A stretch of DNA of 48,933 nt. Origin: Comamonas sp. lk (GTDB lineage Bacteria; Pseudomonadota; Gammaproteobacteria; Burkholderiales; Burkholderiaceae_C). The stretch covers positions 1-48,933 of the forward strand of contig CAMBFO010000007.1 in NCBI GenBank assembly GCA_945865675.1. The letters are read 5' to 3'. Positions within the stretch are counted from its first letter, which is position 1; each line of letters begins with the position of its first letter. The notes beneath the pieces were generated by a model. The model did no database searches and was not told the origin of the DNA. It was given only the letters and a program-made list of their open reading frames with translations. Of the stretch, positions 21,386 through 31,123 are shown in pieces. Made by a program: the position numbers and the translations under genes.

Positions 21386-21412
21386 CTTGCCCGGCGGCAC
21401 AAGCCGCCCAAG
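21386..21412 (+). terminator. GC-rich hairpin just after the TonB receptor gene
   Basis: GGCGGC (21393-21398) and GCCGCC (21403-21408) form a perfect 6-bp stem with an ACAA loop, and CTTG/CAAG can pair outside it. It begins three bases after the receptor stop codon. No U-tract follows, so termination is possible but not assured. The rest of the spacer to 21578 holds a short open frame ending at 21522 with an Ala/Arg/Gln-rich helical composition that I do not call as a gene. Confidence 0.35.
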
Positions 21413-21578
21413 CGCGCCGGGCCACTTTGGAGAAAGCGCAAAAGCGTTTTGCCGCCCTGGCCAAGGTGGAAGAAGTCCATGCTCGGCACCGCCAATCGGT
21501 TTTGGCTACATTAGCCGCCTGATGGTGCAGTCGGCCTAGAGCGCAGACCTCACGAATGTTGATCCTAGAGAAAACCCT

Positions 21579-21743
21579 ATGAAAACCTATGTATGTATCG
21601 TGTGCGGATTTGTGTATGACGAAGCAACCGGCCGGCCTGAAGACGGCATCGCGCCAGGCACCGTGTGGGCTGATGTGCCCGGCAGCTGGGCCTGCCCCGA
21701 TTGCGGCGTCGCCAAGGCTGACTTTGAACTGGTCCCGGTGTGA
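21579..21743 (+). CDS. rubredoxin
   Basis: A 54-residue one-electron carrier with a single iron bound by four cysteines. The two ligand pairs CIVCG (6-10) and CPDCG (39-43) and the spacing segments GFVYDEATG and [14 protein letters not shown] are classic rubredoxin. The ATG at 21579 begins [10 protein letters not shown]. Its stop overlaps the start of the following reductase gene (GTGA), so electrons probably pass from NAD(P)H through that reductase to this protein. No alkane hydroxylase is nearby, so the final acceptor (hydroxylase, peroxide or superoxide reductase) is open. It is too short for many ORF cut-offs and easily missed. Confidence 0.96.
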   Translation: MKTYVCIVCGFVYDEATGRPEDGIAPGTVWADVPGSWACPDCGVAKADFELVPV

Positions 21744-22969
21744 GCGATGTTTCTATGCAAGGCTCCGCCACCGGCACTGACGCGCCGCAGGCTTTGCCCT
21801 TAGTCATCATCGGAGCAGGTCTGGCGGCCTGGACGGTGGTGCGCGAGCTGCGCAAGCTCGATGCCCAGCGCCGCATCGTGATGCTGAGCAGCGACAGCGC
21901 GGATTTTTATGCCAAGCCCACGCTGTCCAACGCCCTGGCCCAAAAGCGCTCGGCAGATCAGTTAGTCACTACGCCGGCGGCCAAAATGGCCGAAACCCTG
22001 CAAGTGCAGTTGCTACCGCATACCCGCGTGCACAGATTGGATACGCCTGCGCGCGCGCTCAGTTATGACGATGCGGCGGGCCAGGCGCGCAGCTTGCTCT
22101 ACGGCGACCTGGTACTGGCCACCGGCGCTGACCCGATACGCCTGCCCATGGCGGGTAGCGCGGCGGCGCAGGTCCAATCTGTCAACCATTTGCAAGACTT
22201 GGCCGGTTTCCACCAAGTGCTTGGGGCGGCACCCAAAACCGTATTGGTCATAGGTGCCGGTTTGATTGGCTGCGAATTCGCCAACGACTTGCTGATCGGC
22301 GGCTATGGCGTGCACGTGGTCGATCCATCGCCCCGGCCCTTGGCCTTGCTGCTGCCCGCAGCCGCCGGCGAACAGTTACAAGAGGCTTTGCAAGGGCAAG
22401 GCGTGGCCTGGCATCTGGGTACCACGGTGCAAAGTCTGGACGCAGATACCTCCTCGGGGCGCTTGCGTGCAAGTTTGGTCGATGGCAGCCACTTGCAGGT
22501 CGATGCGGTACTGAGCGCCGTGGGCTTGCGCGCCAATACCGCGCTGGCCGGCGCGGCGGGCATGGCCTGCGAGCGCGGCATCGTGGTGGACGCGCATTTG
22601 CAAACCAGTGCTGCCCATGTGTATGCCTTAGGTGACTGCGCGCAATATGCCAGTGCCGGTGCGCGTGTGCTGCCCTATGTCATGCCCATCATGAACGCGG
22701 CCAAAGCCCTTGCTGCAACGCTAGCCGGGCAGCCTACGGAATTGGTATTTCCCTTGATGCCGGTGGCGGTGAAAACGCCGGCACTTCCCATCGTGGTGGC
22801 GGCGCCTCATCCGGCCCTGAGCGGACAGTGGACGCAAGACGCGGGCGTAGACGCCGCAGCCGGTGGCGTCTGGCGTTTTGTTGATGCTGCCGGGCAGCAA
22901 CGCGGCTTTGTGCTCACGGGCCAACAAAGTTCGCGGCGCATGGAGTTGGCAAAAACCACGCTGCTGTAG
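21740..22969 (+). CDS. FAD/NAD-dependent rubredoxin reductase-like oxidoreductase
   Basis: A flavoprotein of 409 residues of the pyridine-nucleotide-disulfide oxidoreductase fold. The FAD-binding Rossmann motif [20 protein letters not shown] lies at about 24-43, the NAD-binding motif [17 protein letters not shown] at about 165-181, and the second FAD contact [11 protein letters not shown] at about 295-305. There is no redox-active CxxC, consistent with rubredoxin/ferredoxin reductases. The GTG start overlaps the rubredoxin stop by four bases, firmly tying it to that carrier. A slightly later ATG is possible. Confidence 0.9.
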   Translation: MSDVSMQGSATGTDAPQALPLVIIGAGLAAWTVVRELRKLDAQRRIVMLSSDSADFYAKPTLSNALAQKRSADQLVTTPAAKMAETLQVQLLPHTRVHRLDTPARALSYDDAAGQARSLLYGDLVLATGADPIRLPMAGSAAAQVQSVNHLQDLAGFHQVLGAAPKTVLVIGAGLIGCEFANDLLIGGYGVHVVDPSPRPLALLLPAAAGEQLQEALQGQGVAWHLGTTVQSLDADTSSGRLRASLVDGSHLQVDAVLSAVGLRANTALAGAAGMACERGIVVDAHLQTSAAHVYALGDCAQYASAGARVLPYVMPIMNAAKALAATLAGQPTELVFPLMPVAVKTPALPIVVAAPHPALSGQWTQDAGVDAAAGGVWRFVDAAGQQRGFVLTGQQSSRRMELAKTTLL

Positions 22970-23031
22970 CGCGCTGCTTGGGGGCATGCCAGGGCAGGCG
23001 CTCAACCCAAGTCCGGCTAGGCCCTTGGGAT

Positions 23032-23061
23032 TTGGGTCAGCTAGACCCCCCTGACTACAAT
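23032..23061 (+). promoter_or_regulatory. candidate sigma-70 promoter of maeB
   Basis: TTGGGT (23032-23037) and TACAAT (23056-23061) are separated by 18 bp and lie 63 bp before the malic enzyme start. The -10 is a good match, the -35 moderate. Confidence 0.4.
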
Positions 23062-23124
23062 CGGCCCCCTCACAAGCAGATCGCCCCGGCTGCAAGCAGG
23101 CCGGTTGGCGCACAAGGAAGCACG

Positions 23125-25473
23125 ATGGCCGACGACGTACCCACATCCCCCCCACATGCTGCCGAGGTGCAGGCGGCTGATAAGCGGGCCGAATTGCGCC
23201 GCGCCGCACTGGAGTACCACCAATACCCCAGCCCGGGCAAAATTTCCATCGCGCCGACCACCCAACTGATCAATCAGCACGATCTGGCGCTGGCCTATTC
23301 GCCCGGCGTTGCTGCGCCCTGTGAGGAAATCGTCAAAGACCCGAATAACGCCTTTAAGTACACCAGTCGCGGCAATCTGGTCGCGGTCATCACCAACGGT
23401 ACGGCGGTGCTCGGATTGGGCGACATTGGCCCCTTGGCGGCCAAGCCGGTGATGGAGGGTAAGGCGGTTTTGTTCAAAAAATTCGCTGGTATTGATGTGT
23501 TTGACATCGAGATCAACGAAAAGCACGACCTGGACAAACTGGTGGACATCATTGCCTCGCTGGAGCCCACCTTTGGCGGTATCAACTTAGAAGATATCAA
23601 AGCGCCGGATTGTTTTTACGTGGAGCGCCAGTTGCGCCAGCGGATGAAGATACCAGTGTTCCACGATGACCAGCATGGCACCGCCATCGTGGTGGGCGCG
23701 GCATTGCTCAATGGCCTCAAAGTCGTGGGCAAAGAACTCAAAGACATCAAACTCGTCACCTCCGGCGCGGGAGCCGCCGCGCTGGCGTGCCTGAGCCTGC
23801 TGGTCAAGCTGGGTGTGCCACGCAAAAACATTTTTGTGACCGATTTGGCTGGTGTGGTGTACGAAGGCCGCACTGAGTTGATGGATGCGGACAAGATCGA
23901 GTTTGCCCAAAAAACTGATGCCCGTACGCTGCGTGAAGTCATGCTGGGGGCTGATGTGTTCCTGGGCCTATCGGCCGGTGGCGTGCTCAAGCCCGATATG
24001 GTGCAAAGCATGGCGCCACGCCCCTTGATTTTTGCGCTGGCCAATCCCACGCCTGAAATCCTGCCCGAAGAAGTCAAAGCCGTGCGTGGCGACGCCATCA
24101 TGGCCACCGGACGCAGCGACTACCCCAACCAGGTCAACAATGTTTTGTGTTTCCCTTACATCTTTAGGGGCGCACTCGATGCCGGTGCATCCACCATTAC
24201 GGTAGAGATGGAAATCGCAGCGGTTTACGCCATTGCCGAATTGGCACAGGCCGAGCAAAGCGAAGTCGTGGCCGCCGCGTATGCCGGCGAACAACTGGCT
24301 TTCGGCCCCGAGTACCTGATTCCTAAACCTTTTGATCCGCGCTTGATGATCAAAATTGCGCCGGCGGTGGCCAAAGCGGCGGCAGACAGCGGCGTGGCAT
24401 TGCGCCCGGTAGGGGACTTGCAGGCTTACCGCGAGCAGTTACAAAGCTTTGTGTATGCGTCGGGCACCACCATGAAGCCGATTTTTGCAGCGGCGAAAAA
24501 CGGTTTGAAAAAGCGCGTCGCTTTTGCCGAAGGCGAAGACGAGCGGGTGCTGCGTGCGGTACAAATCATTGTCGATGAAGGCATTGCCATGCCCACGCTC
24601 ATAGGCCGCCCCGCCATCATCGCCGAGCGCGTCGCAAAATTTGGTCTGCGCCTGCAGCAAGGCCAGGACTATGCCGTGGTCAACGTCGAAAGCGACGAGC
24701 GTTACCGTGACTTCTGGCAGACCTACCACCGCATGACCGAGCGCAAAGGCGTGACGGTGCAAGTGGCCAAAATTGAAATGCGCCGGCGCCTGACGCTGAT
24801 CGGCTCCATGCTGCTGCACAAAGGCTACGTGGACGGCTTGATTTGCGGCACTTGGGGCACTACCGCACTGCACCTGGGCTATATCGACCAGGTCATCGGC
24901 AAACGCCAAGGGGGTAGCGGCGATGTGCCGATTTATGCGTGTATGAACGGGCTCATGCTGCCCGGACGTCAACTCTTTTTGGTGGACACGCATGTCAACT
25001 ACGACCCCAACGCTGCCGAGTTGGCGCGCATCACCATCATGGCGGCCGAAGAAATGATGCGCTTTGGCTTCAAGCCCAAGGCTGCCTTGCTCAGCCATTC
25101 CAATTTCGGCAGCAGCAATGAGCCCAGCGCCGTCAAGATGCGCCACACCCTGGAAATCTTGCGCCGCGACGCGCCCTGGCTGGATGTGGATGGCGAAATG
25201 CATGGTGATGTGGCGCTGGACGGCAATGCGCGGCTGGCGCTTATGCCCAACTCCACCCTTTTGGGCGATGCCAATTTACTGGTCTTGCCCAATATCGACG
25301 CCGCCAATATCGCCTACAACCTGCTCAAAACCGCTGCCGGCGGCAATATTGCCATCGGCCCGGTTCTGCTGGGCGCAGCCAAGCCGGTGCATGTGCTGAC
25401 CGCCAGCACGACCGTGCGGCGTATCGTCAATATGACGGCGCTGACGGTGGCTGACGCCAACGCCAACCGCTGA
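23125..25473 (+). CDS. maeB: NADP-dependent malic enzyme with phosphotransacetylase-like domain
   Basis: Oxidative decarboxylation of malate to pyruvate, 782 residues, matching MaeB (759 in E. coli). The malic N-terminal domain (about 30-190) has [30 protein letters not shown] and the catalytic-region block [11 protein letters not shown]. The NAD-binding domain (about 195-440) has [16 protein letters not shown]. The C-terminal phosphate acetyltransferase-like domain (about 455-775) contains [15 protein letters not shown] and [18 protein letters not shown]. In MaeB that domain is mostly regulatory, sensing acetyl-CoA. The AAGGA Shine-Dalgarno eight bases before the ATG at 23125 supports the start. 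Confidence 0.97.
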   Translation: MADDVPTSPPHAAEVQAADKRAELRRAALEYHQYPSPGKISIAPTTQLINQHDLALAYSPGVAAPCEEIVKDPNNAFKYTSRGNLVAVITNGTAVLGLGDIGPLAAKPVMEGKAVLFKKFAGIDVFDIEINEKHDLDKLVDIIASLEPTFGGINLEDIKAPDCFYVERQLRQRMKIPVFHDDQHGTAIVVGAALLNGLKVVGKELKDIKLVTSGAGAAALACLSLLVKLGVPRKNIFVTDLAGVVYEGRTELMDADKIEFAQKTDARTLREVMLGADVFLGLSAGGVLKPDMVQSMAPRPLIFALANPTPEILPEEVKAVRGDAIMATGRSDYPNQVNNVLCFPYIFRGALDAGASTITVEMEIAAVYAIAELAQAEQSEVVAAAYAGEQLAFGPEYLIPKPFDPRLMIKIAPAVAKAAADSGVALRPVGDLQAYREQLQSFVYASGTTMKPIFAAAKNGLKKRVAFAEGEDERVLRAVQIIVDEGIAMPTLIGRPAIIAERVAKFGLRLQQGQDYAVVNVESDERYRDFWQTYHRMTERKGVTVQVAKIEMRRRLTLIGSMLLHKGYVDGLICGTWGTTALHLGYIDQVIGKRQGGSGDVPIYACMNGLMLPGRQLFLVDTHVNYDPNAAELARITIMAAEEMMRFGFKPKAALLSHSNFGSSNEPSAVKMRHTLEILRRDAPWLDVDGEMHGDVALDGNARLALMPNSTLLGDANLLVLPNIDAANIAYNLLKTAAGGNIAIGPVLLGAAKPVHVLTASTTVRRIVNMTALTVADANANR

Positions 25474-25525
25474 AGTCCACGCCGTGCGCGTCGGGCGCGG
25501 CCTATTTTTGTAAAAGAGTGCGCCT

Positions 25526-25864
25526 GTGAAGCAAAGTTTTCAATTGGATATCCCCGGGCGTCAACGCGAGCGCTGGCTGGACGCCAGCAAGCACACGGTA
25601 CGCAAATACGTGGCACGCCAGCGTCGCGCGCCCTTGCCCGAGGGGAGCGATTACTGGGACTTTGCATGCCGTTTCGGCAGCACCGAGCAGGAAGCTACCG
25701 AAGTCCACTTTGCCACCCTGATCGCTTTGATGGATGCCGCCGCCGCGCGGGGTGAAAACGCATTTTTCGTCAGCATTCGTGGCCACGCGGCGGTACGCGG
25801 CCCGCAAACCAAGCCTTCAGCCGCCATGCCAACCGAGGACTCGGAACCAGAAATTCCGGTTTAA
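25526..25864 (+). CDS. small conserved protein, DUF6172-like
   Basis: A 112-residue soluble protein with a conserved look: basic N-terminal half (RQRERWLDASKHTVRKYVARQRR), then PLPEGSDYWDFACRFG, then a helix VHFATLIALMDAAAARGE and a short strand AFFVSIRGH. I recall this pattern from a family of about 100-residue beta-proteobacterial proteins labelled DUF6172; that match is from memory and not certain. No enzymatic motif, membrane segment or signal peptide is visible. The GTG start at 25526 sits 52 bp after maeB, so cotranscription with it is likely; a terminator follows immediately. Confidence 0.7.
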   Translation: MKQSFQLDIPGRQRERWLDASKHTVRKYVARQRRAPLPEGSDYWDFACRFGSTEQEATEVHFATLIALMDAAAARGENAFFVSIRGHAAVRGPQTKPSAAMPTEDSEPEIPV

Positions 25865-25898
25865 TAGTCATTCAATCAAAGAATGGATGACTATTTTT
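25863..25898 (+). terminator. intrinsic terminator after the DUF6172-like gene
   Basis: AATAGTCAT (25863-25871) pairs perfectly with ATGACTATT (25887-25895), and the stem ends in TTTTT. It overlaps the stop codon of the gene. A fair rho-independent terminator with a rather AT-rich stem. Confidence 0.6.
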
Positions 25899-25991
25899 GG
25901 GGGAATAGCCCGCAGAGACTAGTTTTCTGCACCTAGCAAAAGCCCTTAAGTGCAAACCCTGATATTTTTGGCCGTTAGGGTGTTTGGGTTA

Positions 25992-26020
25992 TTGCCTTTT
26001 CCCACCAGATGGGAGACAAT
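25992..26020 (+). promoter_or_regulatory. candidate promoter of the RNase/inhibitor unit
   Basis: TTGCCT (25992-25997) and GACAAT (26015-26020) with 17-bp spacing lie in the AT-rich spacer after the terminator. The match to sigma-70 consensus is moderate. The remainder of the spacer 25899-26068 shows nothing else I can name. Confidence 0.3.
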
Positions 26021-26068
26021 CAAATTGAAGGTTTTTGGTGTTTTTTCGATTGTTGACTGGGTTTTAAG

Positions 26069-26515
26069 GTGTTTTCGGTGACCAATTCGTTGTCGAAGCC
26101 TGTTTGGGTAAGCCGAGCTTTTCCCGGATGGTGGAATCTAGTGTCCCGCCTTGCCAAGTCCGTGCTGCTTTGTAGCAGTCTGCTGATAGCGTTTGCTGCA
26201 CCTGCACAACAGGATTTCGCAGCCCCGGGCGCCAGCATCGCTGAGCAGGAGCTGCCGGCACAGGGCTTGGAGACTTACCGCAACATTCGAAAAGGTGGAC
26301 CATTCCCTTTTGGCAAGGACGGTGTGGTATTTGGTAACCGGGAGCGTTTGCTTCCGCCACAAAAACGTGGTTTTTACCGGGAATACACCGTCCGGACTCC
26401 CGGGGAACGCAATCGCGGACCCCGAAGAATCGTGTGTGGTGGACCAGCAACAGTACCTGAAGCTTGTTACTACACGGCCGATCACTATGCGAGTTTTCGC
26501 AAGATCGTGCCCTAG
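26069..26515 (+). CDS. secreted guanyl-specific ribonuclease (RNase Sa/T1 type)
   Basis: An extracellular guanyl-preferring RNase of the microbial N1/T1/Sa family. From the GTG at 26069 it has 148 residues, with a hydrophobic signal segment (about 29-46, SVLLCSSLLIAFAAPAQQ) and a mature domain from about 48. The mature part closely follows RNase Sa: GPFPFGKDGVVFGNRE, then REYTVRTPG with general base Glu105, then RGPRRIVCGG with catalytic Arg119/Arg120, and DHYASF with general acid His139. Cys123 and Cys133 could pair. All catalytic residues are intact. Start is uncertain: GTG codons at 26078 and 26141 also precede the signal segment. A barstar-type gene follows 29 bp later. Confidence 0.9.
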   Translation: MFSVTNSLSKPVWVSRAFPGWWNLVSRLAKSVLLCSSLLIAFAAPAQQDFAAPGASIAEQELPAQGLETYRNIRKGGPFPFGKDGVVFGNRERLLPPQKRGFYREYTVRTPGERNRGPRRIVCGGPATVPEACYYTADHYASFRKIVP

Positions 26516-26544
26516 TTTTGTTTTTTTGAGAAAGTGAATCGGGG

Positions 26545-26946
26545 ATGGATACGCCACTTCGAACAGTTAGAACGAATATCGTTCAATCGATACGCGCTTT
26601 TCGCGTGTCGGACTTGCAGGATGCAGCCCAAGATCTGGGTCAGCATTTTCTGTACGCCAACCTGGGCAGCGCCCAGACCAAGCAAGATGTTTTGGACTTG
26701 ATCGGCGCCCAGTTCATGCTGTCAGCCAATGCTGGCAAGAATTTTGACGCCTTGTATGACAATATGACCGATCCGCTGCACAAATCAGGCCCTCAGCCCG
26801 GTTTTTTAGCGGTGCTCGAGCATATTCCGGCCAACGTCAAATTTGACAAAGAGGCCCGCGAACAACTGCTCGATATCTTCCGCGACACCGCCGATTACTG
26901 GGCGGATCGAAAGATACCGTTCAGGTGCTTCTATTCTTTTCTGTAG
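26545..26946 (+). CDS. barstar-family ribonuclease inhibitor
   Basis: Cytoplasmic inhibitor of the barstar fold, 133 residues, likely guarding the cell against the RNase encoded just upstream. The diagnostic loop-helix is NAGKNFDALYDNMTDPL (about 62-78), matching the YGENLDALWDCLT segment of barstar whose acidic residues plug the RNase active site. The C-terminal helix EAREQLLDIFRDTADYW and strand IPFRCFYSFL also fit. An extra N-terminal segment of about 45 residues is present compared with the 90-residue Bacillus protein. The stop at 26944-26946 follows a TTTT run; a coherent frame continues in -1 for 65 codons, so the true C-terminus may be longer. Confidence 0.88.
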   Translation: MDTPLRTVRTNIVQSIRAFRVSDLQDAAQDLGQHFLYANLGSAQTKQDVLDLIGAQFMLSANAGKNFDALYDNMTDPLHKSGPQPGFLAVLEHIPANVKFDKEAREQLLDIFRDTADYWADRKIPFRCFYSFL

Positions 26947-27140
26947 CCCGTTCTGCACAAACCAGCCAAGCAGAACGGGCGAATCAGGCAAACAGCGGTA
27001 CCGAGGCACAAAACACGGCCGGAACCGATTTAACAGGGATTGCAGACAAGCTTCCCGGTGATTTTTTAATTGACGTGTCGCCCTTGGCTTTGCGGATGAG
27101 CAGCCCGTTTAACGCAGGGTACTGGCTGGCGGCAGCATAG
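26941..27140 (+). other. out-of-frame possible C-terminal tail of the barstar gene
   Basis: In the -1 frame relative to the barstar gene, an open stretch starts in the TTTT run at 26937-26940 and ends at TAG 27138-27140. It reads SVARSAQTSQAERANQ, then a polar linker, then KLPGDFLIDVSPLALRMS and NAGYWLAAA. Adding one T to the run (or a -1 ribosomal slip on it) would fuse it in frame to the inhibitor, giving about 198 residues. Codon use looks protein-like. It could be a natural indel, a sequencing error, a slip site or chance. This stretch, the terminator at 27181-27211, and a featureless 27212-27321 make up the gap before lipA. Confidence 0.4.
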
Positions 27141-27180
27141 GCTGCGGTCGGCCACCTTGGCGCCGCGCGCTTTAGGAAGA

Positions 27181-27211
27181 AAAAAGCCCGTTTTATCGAC
27201 GGGCTTTTTTT
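27181..27211. terminator. strong bidirectional intrinsic terminator
   Basis: AAAAAGCCCGT (27181-27191) pairs with ACGGGCTTTTT (27199-27209) around a 7-base loop and ends in a T run; the A run on the left makes it work for both strands. It separates the rightward RNase/barstar unit from the leftward lipA gene, whose stop is 111 bp further on. Confidence 0.88.
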
Positions 27212-27321
27212 GTGACTTTTTTGCTCGACCCTGTAGGCAAACCTAGAACCCTGCGCACGCAATGATCGAACCGGGCAATTGCATCGCCTCCTTGGAACTT
27301 TGTGCCCGATAAGCTGGGGGC

Positions 27322-28299
27322 TCAGGCCCGCGGCGAATTGCCCACGTGTTCCGCTTGGCGGTCTGCGTGGTAGCTGGAGCGCACCATGGCACCGACGGCC
27401 GCGTGTTGGAATCCCATGGCGTAGGCCTGGGTTTCCAACTGCTTAAAGGTATCGGGATGCACATAACGGCGCACCGGCAGGTGGCTGCTCGACGGCGCCA
27501 GGTACTGGCCGATGGTCAGCATGTCGATGTTGTGTGTCCGCATGTCCTGCATGACGGCCCGAATCTCGTCGTCGCTTTCTCCCAATCCCACCATCAGACC
27601 GCTTTTGGTCGGGATGTCAGGAAACTGCGCCTTAAATTTTTTGAGCAAATTGAGGGAAAAAAAATAGTCAGAGCCGGGACGAGCTTCTTTGTACAAGCGC
27701 GGCACCGTTTCAATATTGTGATTCATCACATCGGGCGGCGCGCTTTGCAAAATCTTGAGGGCACGGTCATCCCTGCCTCTGAAGTCAGGCACCAGCACCT
27801 CAATACGGGTAGCCGGTGAAAGTTCCCGGATTTTTTGAATGCACTGCACAAAGTGGCTGGCACCGCCATCGCGTAAATCATCGCGGTCCACGCTGGTGAT
27901 CACCACATAGCTCAGCCGCAGCGCTGCAATAGTGCGCGCCAGATTGTCGGGTTCATGCACGTCCAAAGCGTCGGGGCGCCCGTGGCCCACATCGCAAAAC
28001 GGACAGCGGCGGGTGCATTTGTCGCCCATGATCATGAAGGTGGCCGTGCCCTTGCCAAAGCACTCGCCGATATTGGGGCAGGATGCCTCTTCGCAGACGG
28101 TGACCAGTTTATTGGCCCGCAAAATGTCCTTGATCTCATAAAAACGCGTGCCACTGGACGCAGCTTTCACCCGGATCCAGTCGGGTTTTTTCAACATCTC
28201 TGCCGCCTGCACTTTGATGGGTATGCGCGCCAATTTTGCTCCCGCTTTTTGCTTGACTAACGGGTCGTAGGCGGGATTGGGTGGGCTGGATGGGTGCAT
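27322..28299 (-). CDS. lipA: lipoyl synthase
   Basis: Radical-SAM enzyme of 325 residues that inserts two sulfur atoms into protein-bound octanoyl groups. The N-terminal auxiliary cluster motif is [12 protein letters not shown], the radical-SAM motif is [13 protein letters not shown], and [13 protein letters not shown] plus [15 protein letters not shown] follow, all typical of LipA. The start at 28299 ([13 protein letters not shown]) fits relatives; the open frame runs 41 codons upstream through the end of lipB without similarity. It is 8 bp downstream of lipB, completing the two-step endogenous lipoate pathway. Confidence 0.96.
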   Translation of the reverse strand: MHPSSPPNPAYDPLVKQKAGAKLARIPIKVQAAEMLKKPDWIRVKAASSGTRFYEIKDILRANKLVTVCEEASCPNIGECFGKGTATFMIMGDKCTRRCPFCDVGHGRPDALDVHEPDNLARTIAALRLSYVVITSVDRDDLRDGGASHFVQCIQKIRELSPATRIEVLVPDFRGRDDRALKILQSAPPDVMNHNIETVPRLYKEARPGSDYFFSLNLLKKFKAQFPDIPTKSGLMVGLGESDDEIRAVMQDMRTHNIDMLTIGQYLAPSSSHLPVRRYVHPDTFKQLETQAYAMGFQHAAVGAMVRSSYHADRQAEHVGNSPRA

Positions 28300-28307
28300 G
28301 GGGGCTT

Positions 28308-28979
28308 TCAGGGGGACAGGGCGCTTTGCAAACGTGCAGCGAGTTGTGCCGCGGCTTCTTCCCAAGCGATGGTCACGCCGATTGTAGAAAGATCGACGGT
28401 GCGAAGGCCTGCGTAGCCGCAAGGATTGATCAATTCAAAGGGCGCCAGGTCCATGCTCACATTCAGCGCTACGCCGTGGTAGGTGCAATGGCGGCTCACC
28501 TTGATACCCAGCGCCGCGATCTTGCCCAGCCCACTGAAATCGGGCCCCGCACCGGCTGACGTGGGTATCAGACGGCTATGGGCACCCGGATCTTCTGGCC
28601 GCACGTATATGCCGGGCGCTCCGCGCACGCGGTGGCCGGTGACCCCCCATACGCCGAGGCTGCGGATCAGCGCTTCTTCGATGCGAAAAACATATTCTTT
28701 GACGAAATAGCCCGAGCGCTTTAAGTCCACCAGCGGATAGGCGACTACCTGACCGGGACCATGGTAAGTAATTTGGCCGCCCCGGTCTGTCCGGACAATT
28801 GGTATATCTACAGTGGCCAGTAGGTGCTCGCTACGACTGGAAATGCCTTCGGTAAAAGTCGGTGGGTGCTCGCAGATCCAAAGTTCATCGGCGGTATGCG
28901 CTTGGCGTGCAGCGGTAAAGGCTTGCATGGCCTCGAGCATGGCTCGGTAGTCAACCCGGCCGAGCTTGACAATTTTCAT
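28308..28979 (-). CDS. lipB: lipoyl(octanoyl) transferase
   Basis: Moves octanoyl from acyl carrier protein onto lipoyl domains, the step before LipA. A protein of 223 residues with [20 protein letters not shown], the [21 protein letters not shown] signature, GAPGIYV, and the catalytic acyl-thioester Cys in NPCGYAG (about 185), preceded by [15 protein letters not shown] with the active-site region. Middle gene of ybeD-lipB-lipA, with gaps of 12 and 8 bp. The ATG at 28979 begins the conserved [11 protein letters not shown]. Confidence 0.95.
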   Translation of the reverse strand: MKIVKLGRVDYRAMLEAMQAFTAARQAHTADELWICEHPPTFTEGISSRSEHLLATVDIPIVRTDRGGQITYHGPGQVVAYPLVDLKRSGYFVKEYVFRIEEALIRSLGVWGVTGHRVRGAPGIYVRPEDPGAHSRLIPTSAGAGPDFSGLGKIAALGIKVSRHCTYHGVALNVSMDLAPFELINPCGYAGLRTVDLSTIGVTIAWEEAAAQLAARLQSALSP

Positions 28980-28991
28980 AAGTGCCGGGGT

Positions 28992-29306
28992 TTACAAGGC
29001 TACTTTAACCATCGGGTGTCCGGTCAGCGCCAAGTACAAGCCGTCCAGTTGCGCGCGGCTGGTGGCGCGCACGATCAGGGTAATGCCTAGGTATTTTTCG
29101 GTCTTGCTGGCGCGTAGCGCCACCTTATGCACACTGAATTCAGGGTCAAAATCTTGTGCCAGTCGGACCATGGTATTCACAAAATCCGGGTGGCGCTGGC
29201 CGATGACCTTGACTGGGAAATCACAGGGGTATTGAATCAAGGACTCGCCCGATACCGCCTGCGCCACACCGGGATTGCTCTGCGAGACATGAGGGCTTTT
29301 GTTCAT
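28992..29306 (-). CDS. ybeD: DUF493/YbeD-like protein
   Basis: Small ferredoxin-like-fold protein of about 104 residues found next to lipB in many proteobacteria; a role linked to lipoate or allosteric regulation has been suggested but not proven. The family core is LIQYPCDFPVKVIGQRHPDF, followed by VRLAQDFDPEF, KYLGITLIVRATSRAQLDGLY and the C-terminal LTGHPMVKVAL. Start is uncertain: ATG at 29306 or 29348 (118 residues); neither has a clear Shine-Dalgarno, and the extra residues look unconserved. Confidence 0.87.
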   Translation of the reverse strand: MNKSPHVSQSNPGVAQAVSGESLIQYPCDFPVKVIGQRHPDFVNTMVRLAQDFDPEFSVHKVALRASKTEKYLGITLIVRATSRAQLDGLYLALTGHPMVKVAL

Positions 29307-29378
29307 AGGCAGATTATCGGGCTTGCTGGTATCGCAGTGCACCGGCATGCGGTTCAGCAGGCGCTTAAATAAAATTGT

Positions 29379-29384
29379 TATACA
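29379..29384 (+). promoter_or_regulatory. candidate -10 box of the atp operon
   Basis: TATACA in an AT-rich pocket (TTAAATAAAATTGTTATACA) lies 36 bp before the proposed atpI start. No convincing -35 is seen at 16-18 bp, so the call rests on position and local AT richness. Confidence 0.35.
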
Positions 29385-29419
29385 CTCGGAGGCTCACACA
29401 TTTGTTCGGACTTACCGGG

Positions 29420-29911
29420 GTGTCAAATAAAAAGACAGAATTTTCAGGGGGTCATAAAAATCCCTGGCAGGAAGATTCTGATGAGGGTTTTGTTACGCTC
29501 GACGCCGCGCAGGCGCAGGCCTTGCGTGAACGGCACCCAGGATGGTCAGCATTTCAAGTCGTCGCGCTTCAAGCGCTATGCGGTTTGGTGTTTGCAGCGA
29601 TAGCGGAACTTGTTAGCGAGCGGGGCTGGTCGGTCGCGTATGGTTGTTTTGCGGTGGTGCTACCGAATGCCATGCTGGCGCGCGGTATGAGTCGAAAAAC
29701 TACGTCGAATAACGTATTGTCCGGGGTTGCTGCTCTGTTAGTGTGGGAAATGGTCAAGGTGGCTTTGACGCTAGCGATGCTGTTTGGCGCGCCTTGGATA
29801 GTGAAGAATTTGAGTTGGCCTGCTTTAATGGTGGGCTTGGTGTTAACGATGAAAGTGCACTGGCTGGCCCTGGCGATTAAGCCTAAGCCAATGGTGTCAA
29901 ACCAAGTCTAG
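29420..29911 (+). CDS. atpI: ATP synthase protein I
   Basis: Small membrane protein encoded first in the atp operon and thought to help assemble the c-ring and supply Mg. From the GTG at 29420 it has 163 residues: a polar N-terminus, then four hydrophobic helices (about 49-66, 76-90, 108-126, 134-153). Pattern and position match AtpI of betaproteobacteria. The open frame begins earlier, at 29375, but that lies over the candidate promoter. It ends 13 bp before atpB. Confidence 0.83.
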   Translation: MSNKKTEFSGGHKNPWQEDSDEGFVTLDAAQAQALRERHPGWSAFQVVALQALCGLVFAAIAELVSERGWSVAYGCFAVVLPNAMLARGMSRKTTSNNVLSGVAALLVWEMVKVALTLAMLFGAPWIVKNLSWPALMVGLVLTMKVHWLALAIKPKPMVSNQV

Positions 29912-29924
29912 GATCCTAGGATAT

Positions 29925-30782
29925 ATGTCAGCTGAACAAGGACCGAGCGCCAGTGCGTACATTGGCCACCACCTGACCCATTTGCAAAACAAACAAATGG
30001 CAGGGATCGTTGACTTCTCTGTGTTCAACATGGACTCGTTGTTTTGGGCGATATCCCTCGGGGTCTTGGCTTGCTTTGTGATGTGGCTGGCTGCTCGTCG
30101 TGCGACGGCTGGCGTTCCCGGCCGTCTGCAGGCGGCCCTTGAGTTGATGATTGAGATGGTGGATGCGCAAGCCAAGAGCATTGTTCACAATGCCGAAAGC
30201 CGTAAGTTTGTCGCTCCGCTGGCACTGACGGTTTTCGTTTGGATTTTCCTGATGAACGCTATGGACTTGTTGCCGGTGGACCTGATTCCCCTGATTTGGG
30301 AGGTCGTCTTCACCGCCAATGGTGGCGACGCCCACCATGCCTACATGCGCGTGGTGCCCACTGCCGATTTGTCTGCGGCCATGGGGCTTTCGGTAAGCGT
30401 GTTGTTGATCTCTCTGTATTACTGCATCAAGATCAAAGGTTTGGGCGGCTGGCTGCACGAGTTAATCACCGCGCCCTTTGGTGACCACGTTTTGCTCTAC
30501 CCCTTCAACTTCGCTATGCAGATGATTGAATTCGTAGCAAAAACCGTGTCCCAGGGCATGCGATTGTTTGGCAATATGTTTGCGGGCGAGCTGATCTTTT
30601 TACTGATCGCGCTCATGGGTGGGGCGATCTCTATGTCTTTCACCGGCATTGCCTTGTCTCTGGGGCACATTTTTGCGGGTACGGTCTGGGCAATATTTCA
30701 TATATTGATCATCACCCTGCAGGCCTTCGTGTTCATGATGTTGACCCTGGTGTATGTGGGTCAGGCGCATGACCACCACTGA
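29925..30782 (+). CDS. atpB: F0F1 ATP synthase subunit a
   Basis: Membrane half-channel subunit of the F0 proton path, 285 residues, inner membrane. The essential stator Arg is Arg213 in [16 protein letters not shown], and the following [11 protein letters not shown] and [20 protein letters not shown] helices are canonical. The N-terminal region has HHLTHLQ and the [10 protein letters not shown] segment. An AGGA Shine-Dalgarno precedes the ATG. Second in the atp operon. Confidence 0.97.
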   Translation: MSAEQGPSASAYIGHHLTHLQNKQMAGIVDFSVFNMDSLFWAISLGVLACFVMWLAARRATAGVPGRLQAALELMIEMVDAQAKSIVHNAESRKFVAPLALTVFVWIFLMNAMDLLPVDLIPLIWEVVFTANGGDAHHAYMRVVPTADLSAAMGLSVSVLLISLYYCIKIKGLGGWLHELITAPFGDHVLLYPFNFAMQMIEFVAKTVSQGMRLFGNMFAGELIFLLIALMGGAISMSFTGIALSLGHIFAGTVWAIFHILIITLQAFVFMMLTLVYVGQAHDHH

Positions 30783-30804
30783 TTTTGTTTTTCGTTTTTT
30801 TTAA

Positions 30805-31077
<273 letters not shown>

Positions 31078-31123
31078 TTCCCCTGTTCAGTGAGGGTCAA
31101 GGCTGCATTGCGGCCAGGGCTAA

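Noticed and set aside
24439-25203. 254-residue minus-strand frame over maeB
   Set aside because: Shadow of the malic enzyme gene with no motifs.
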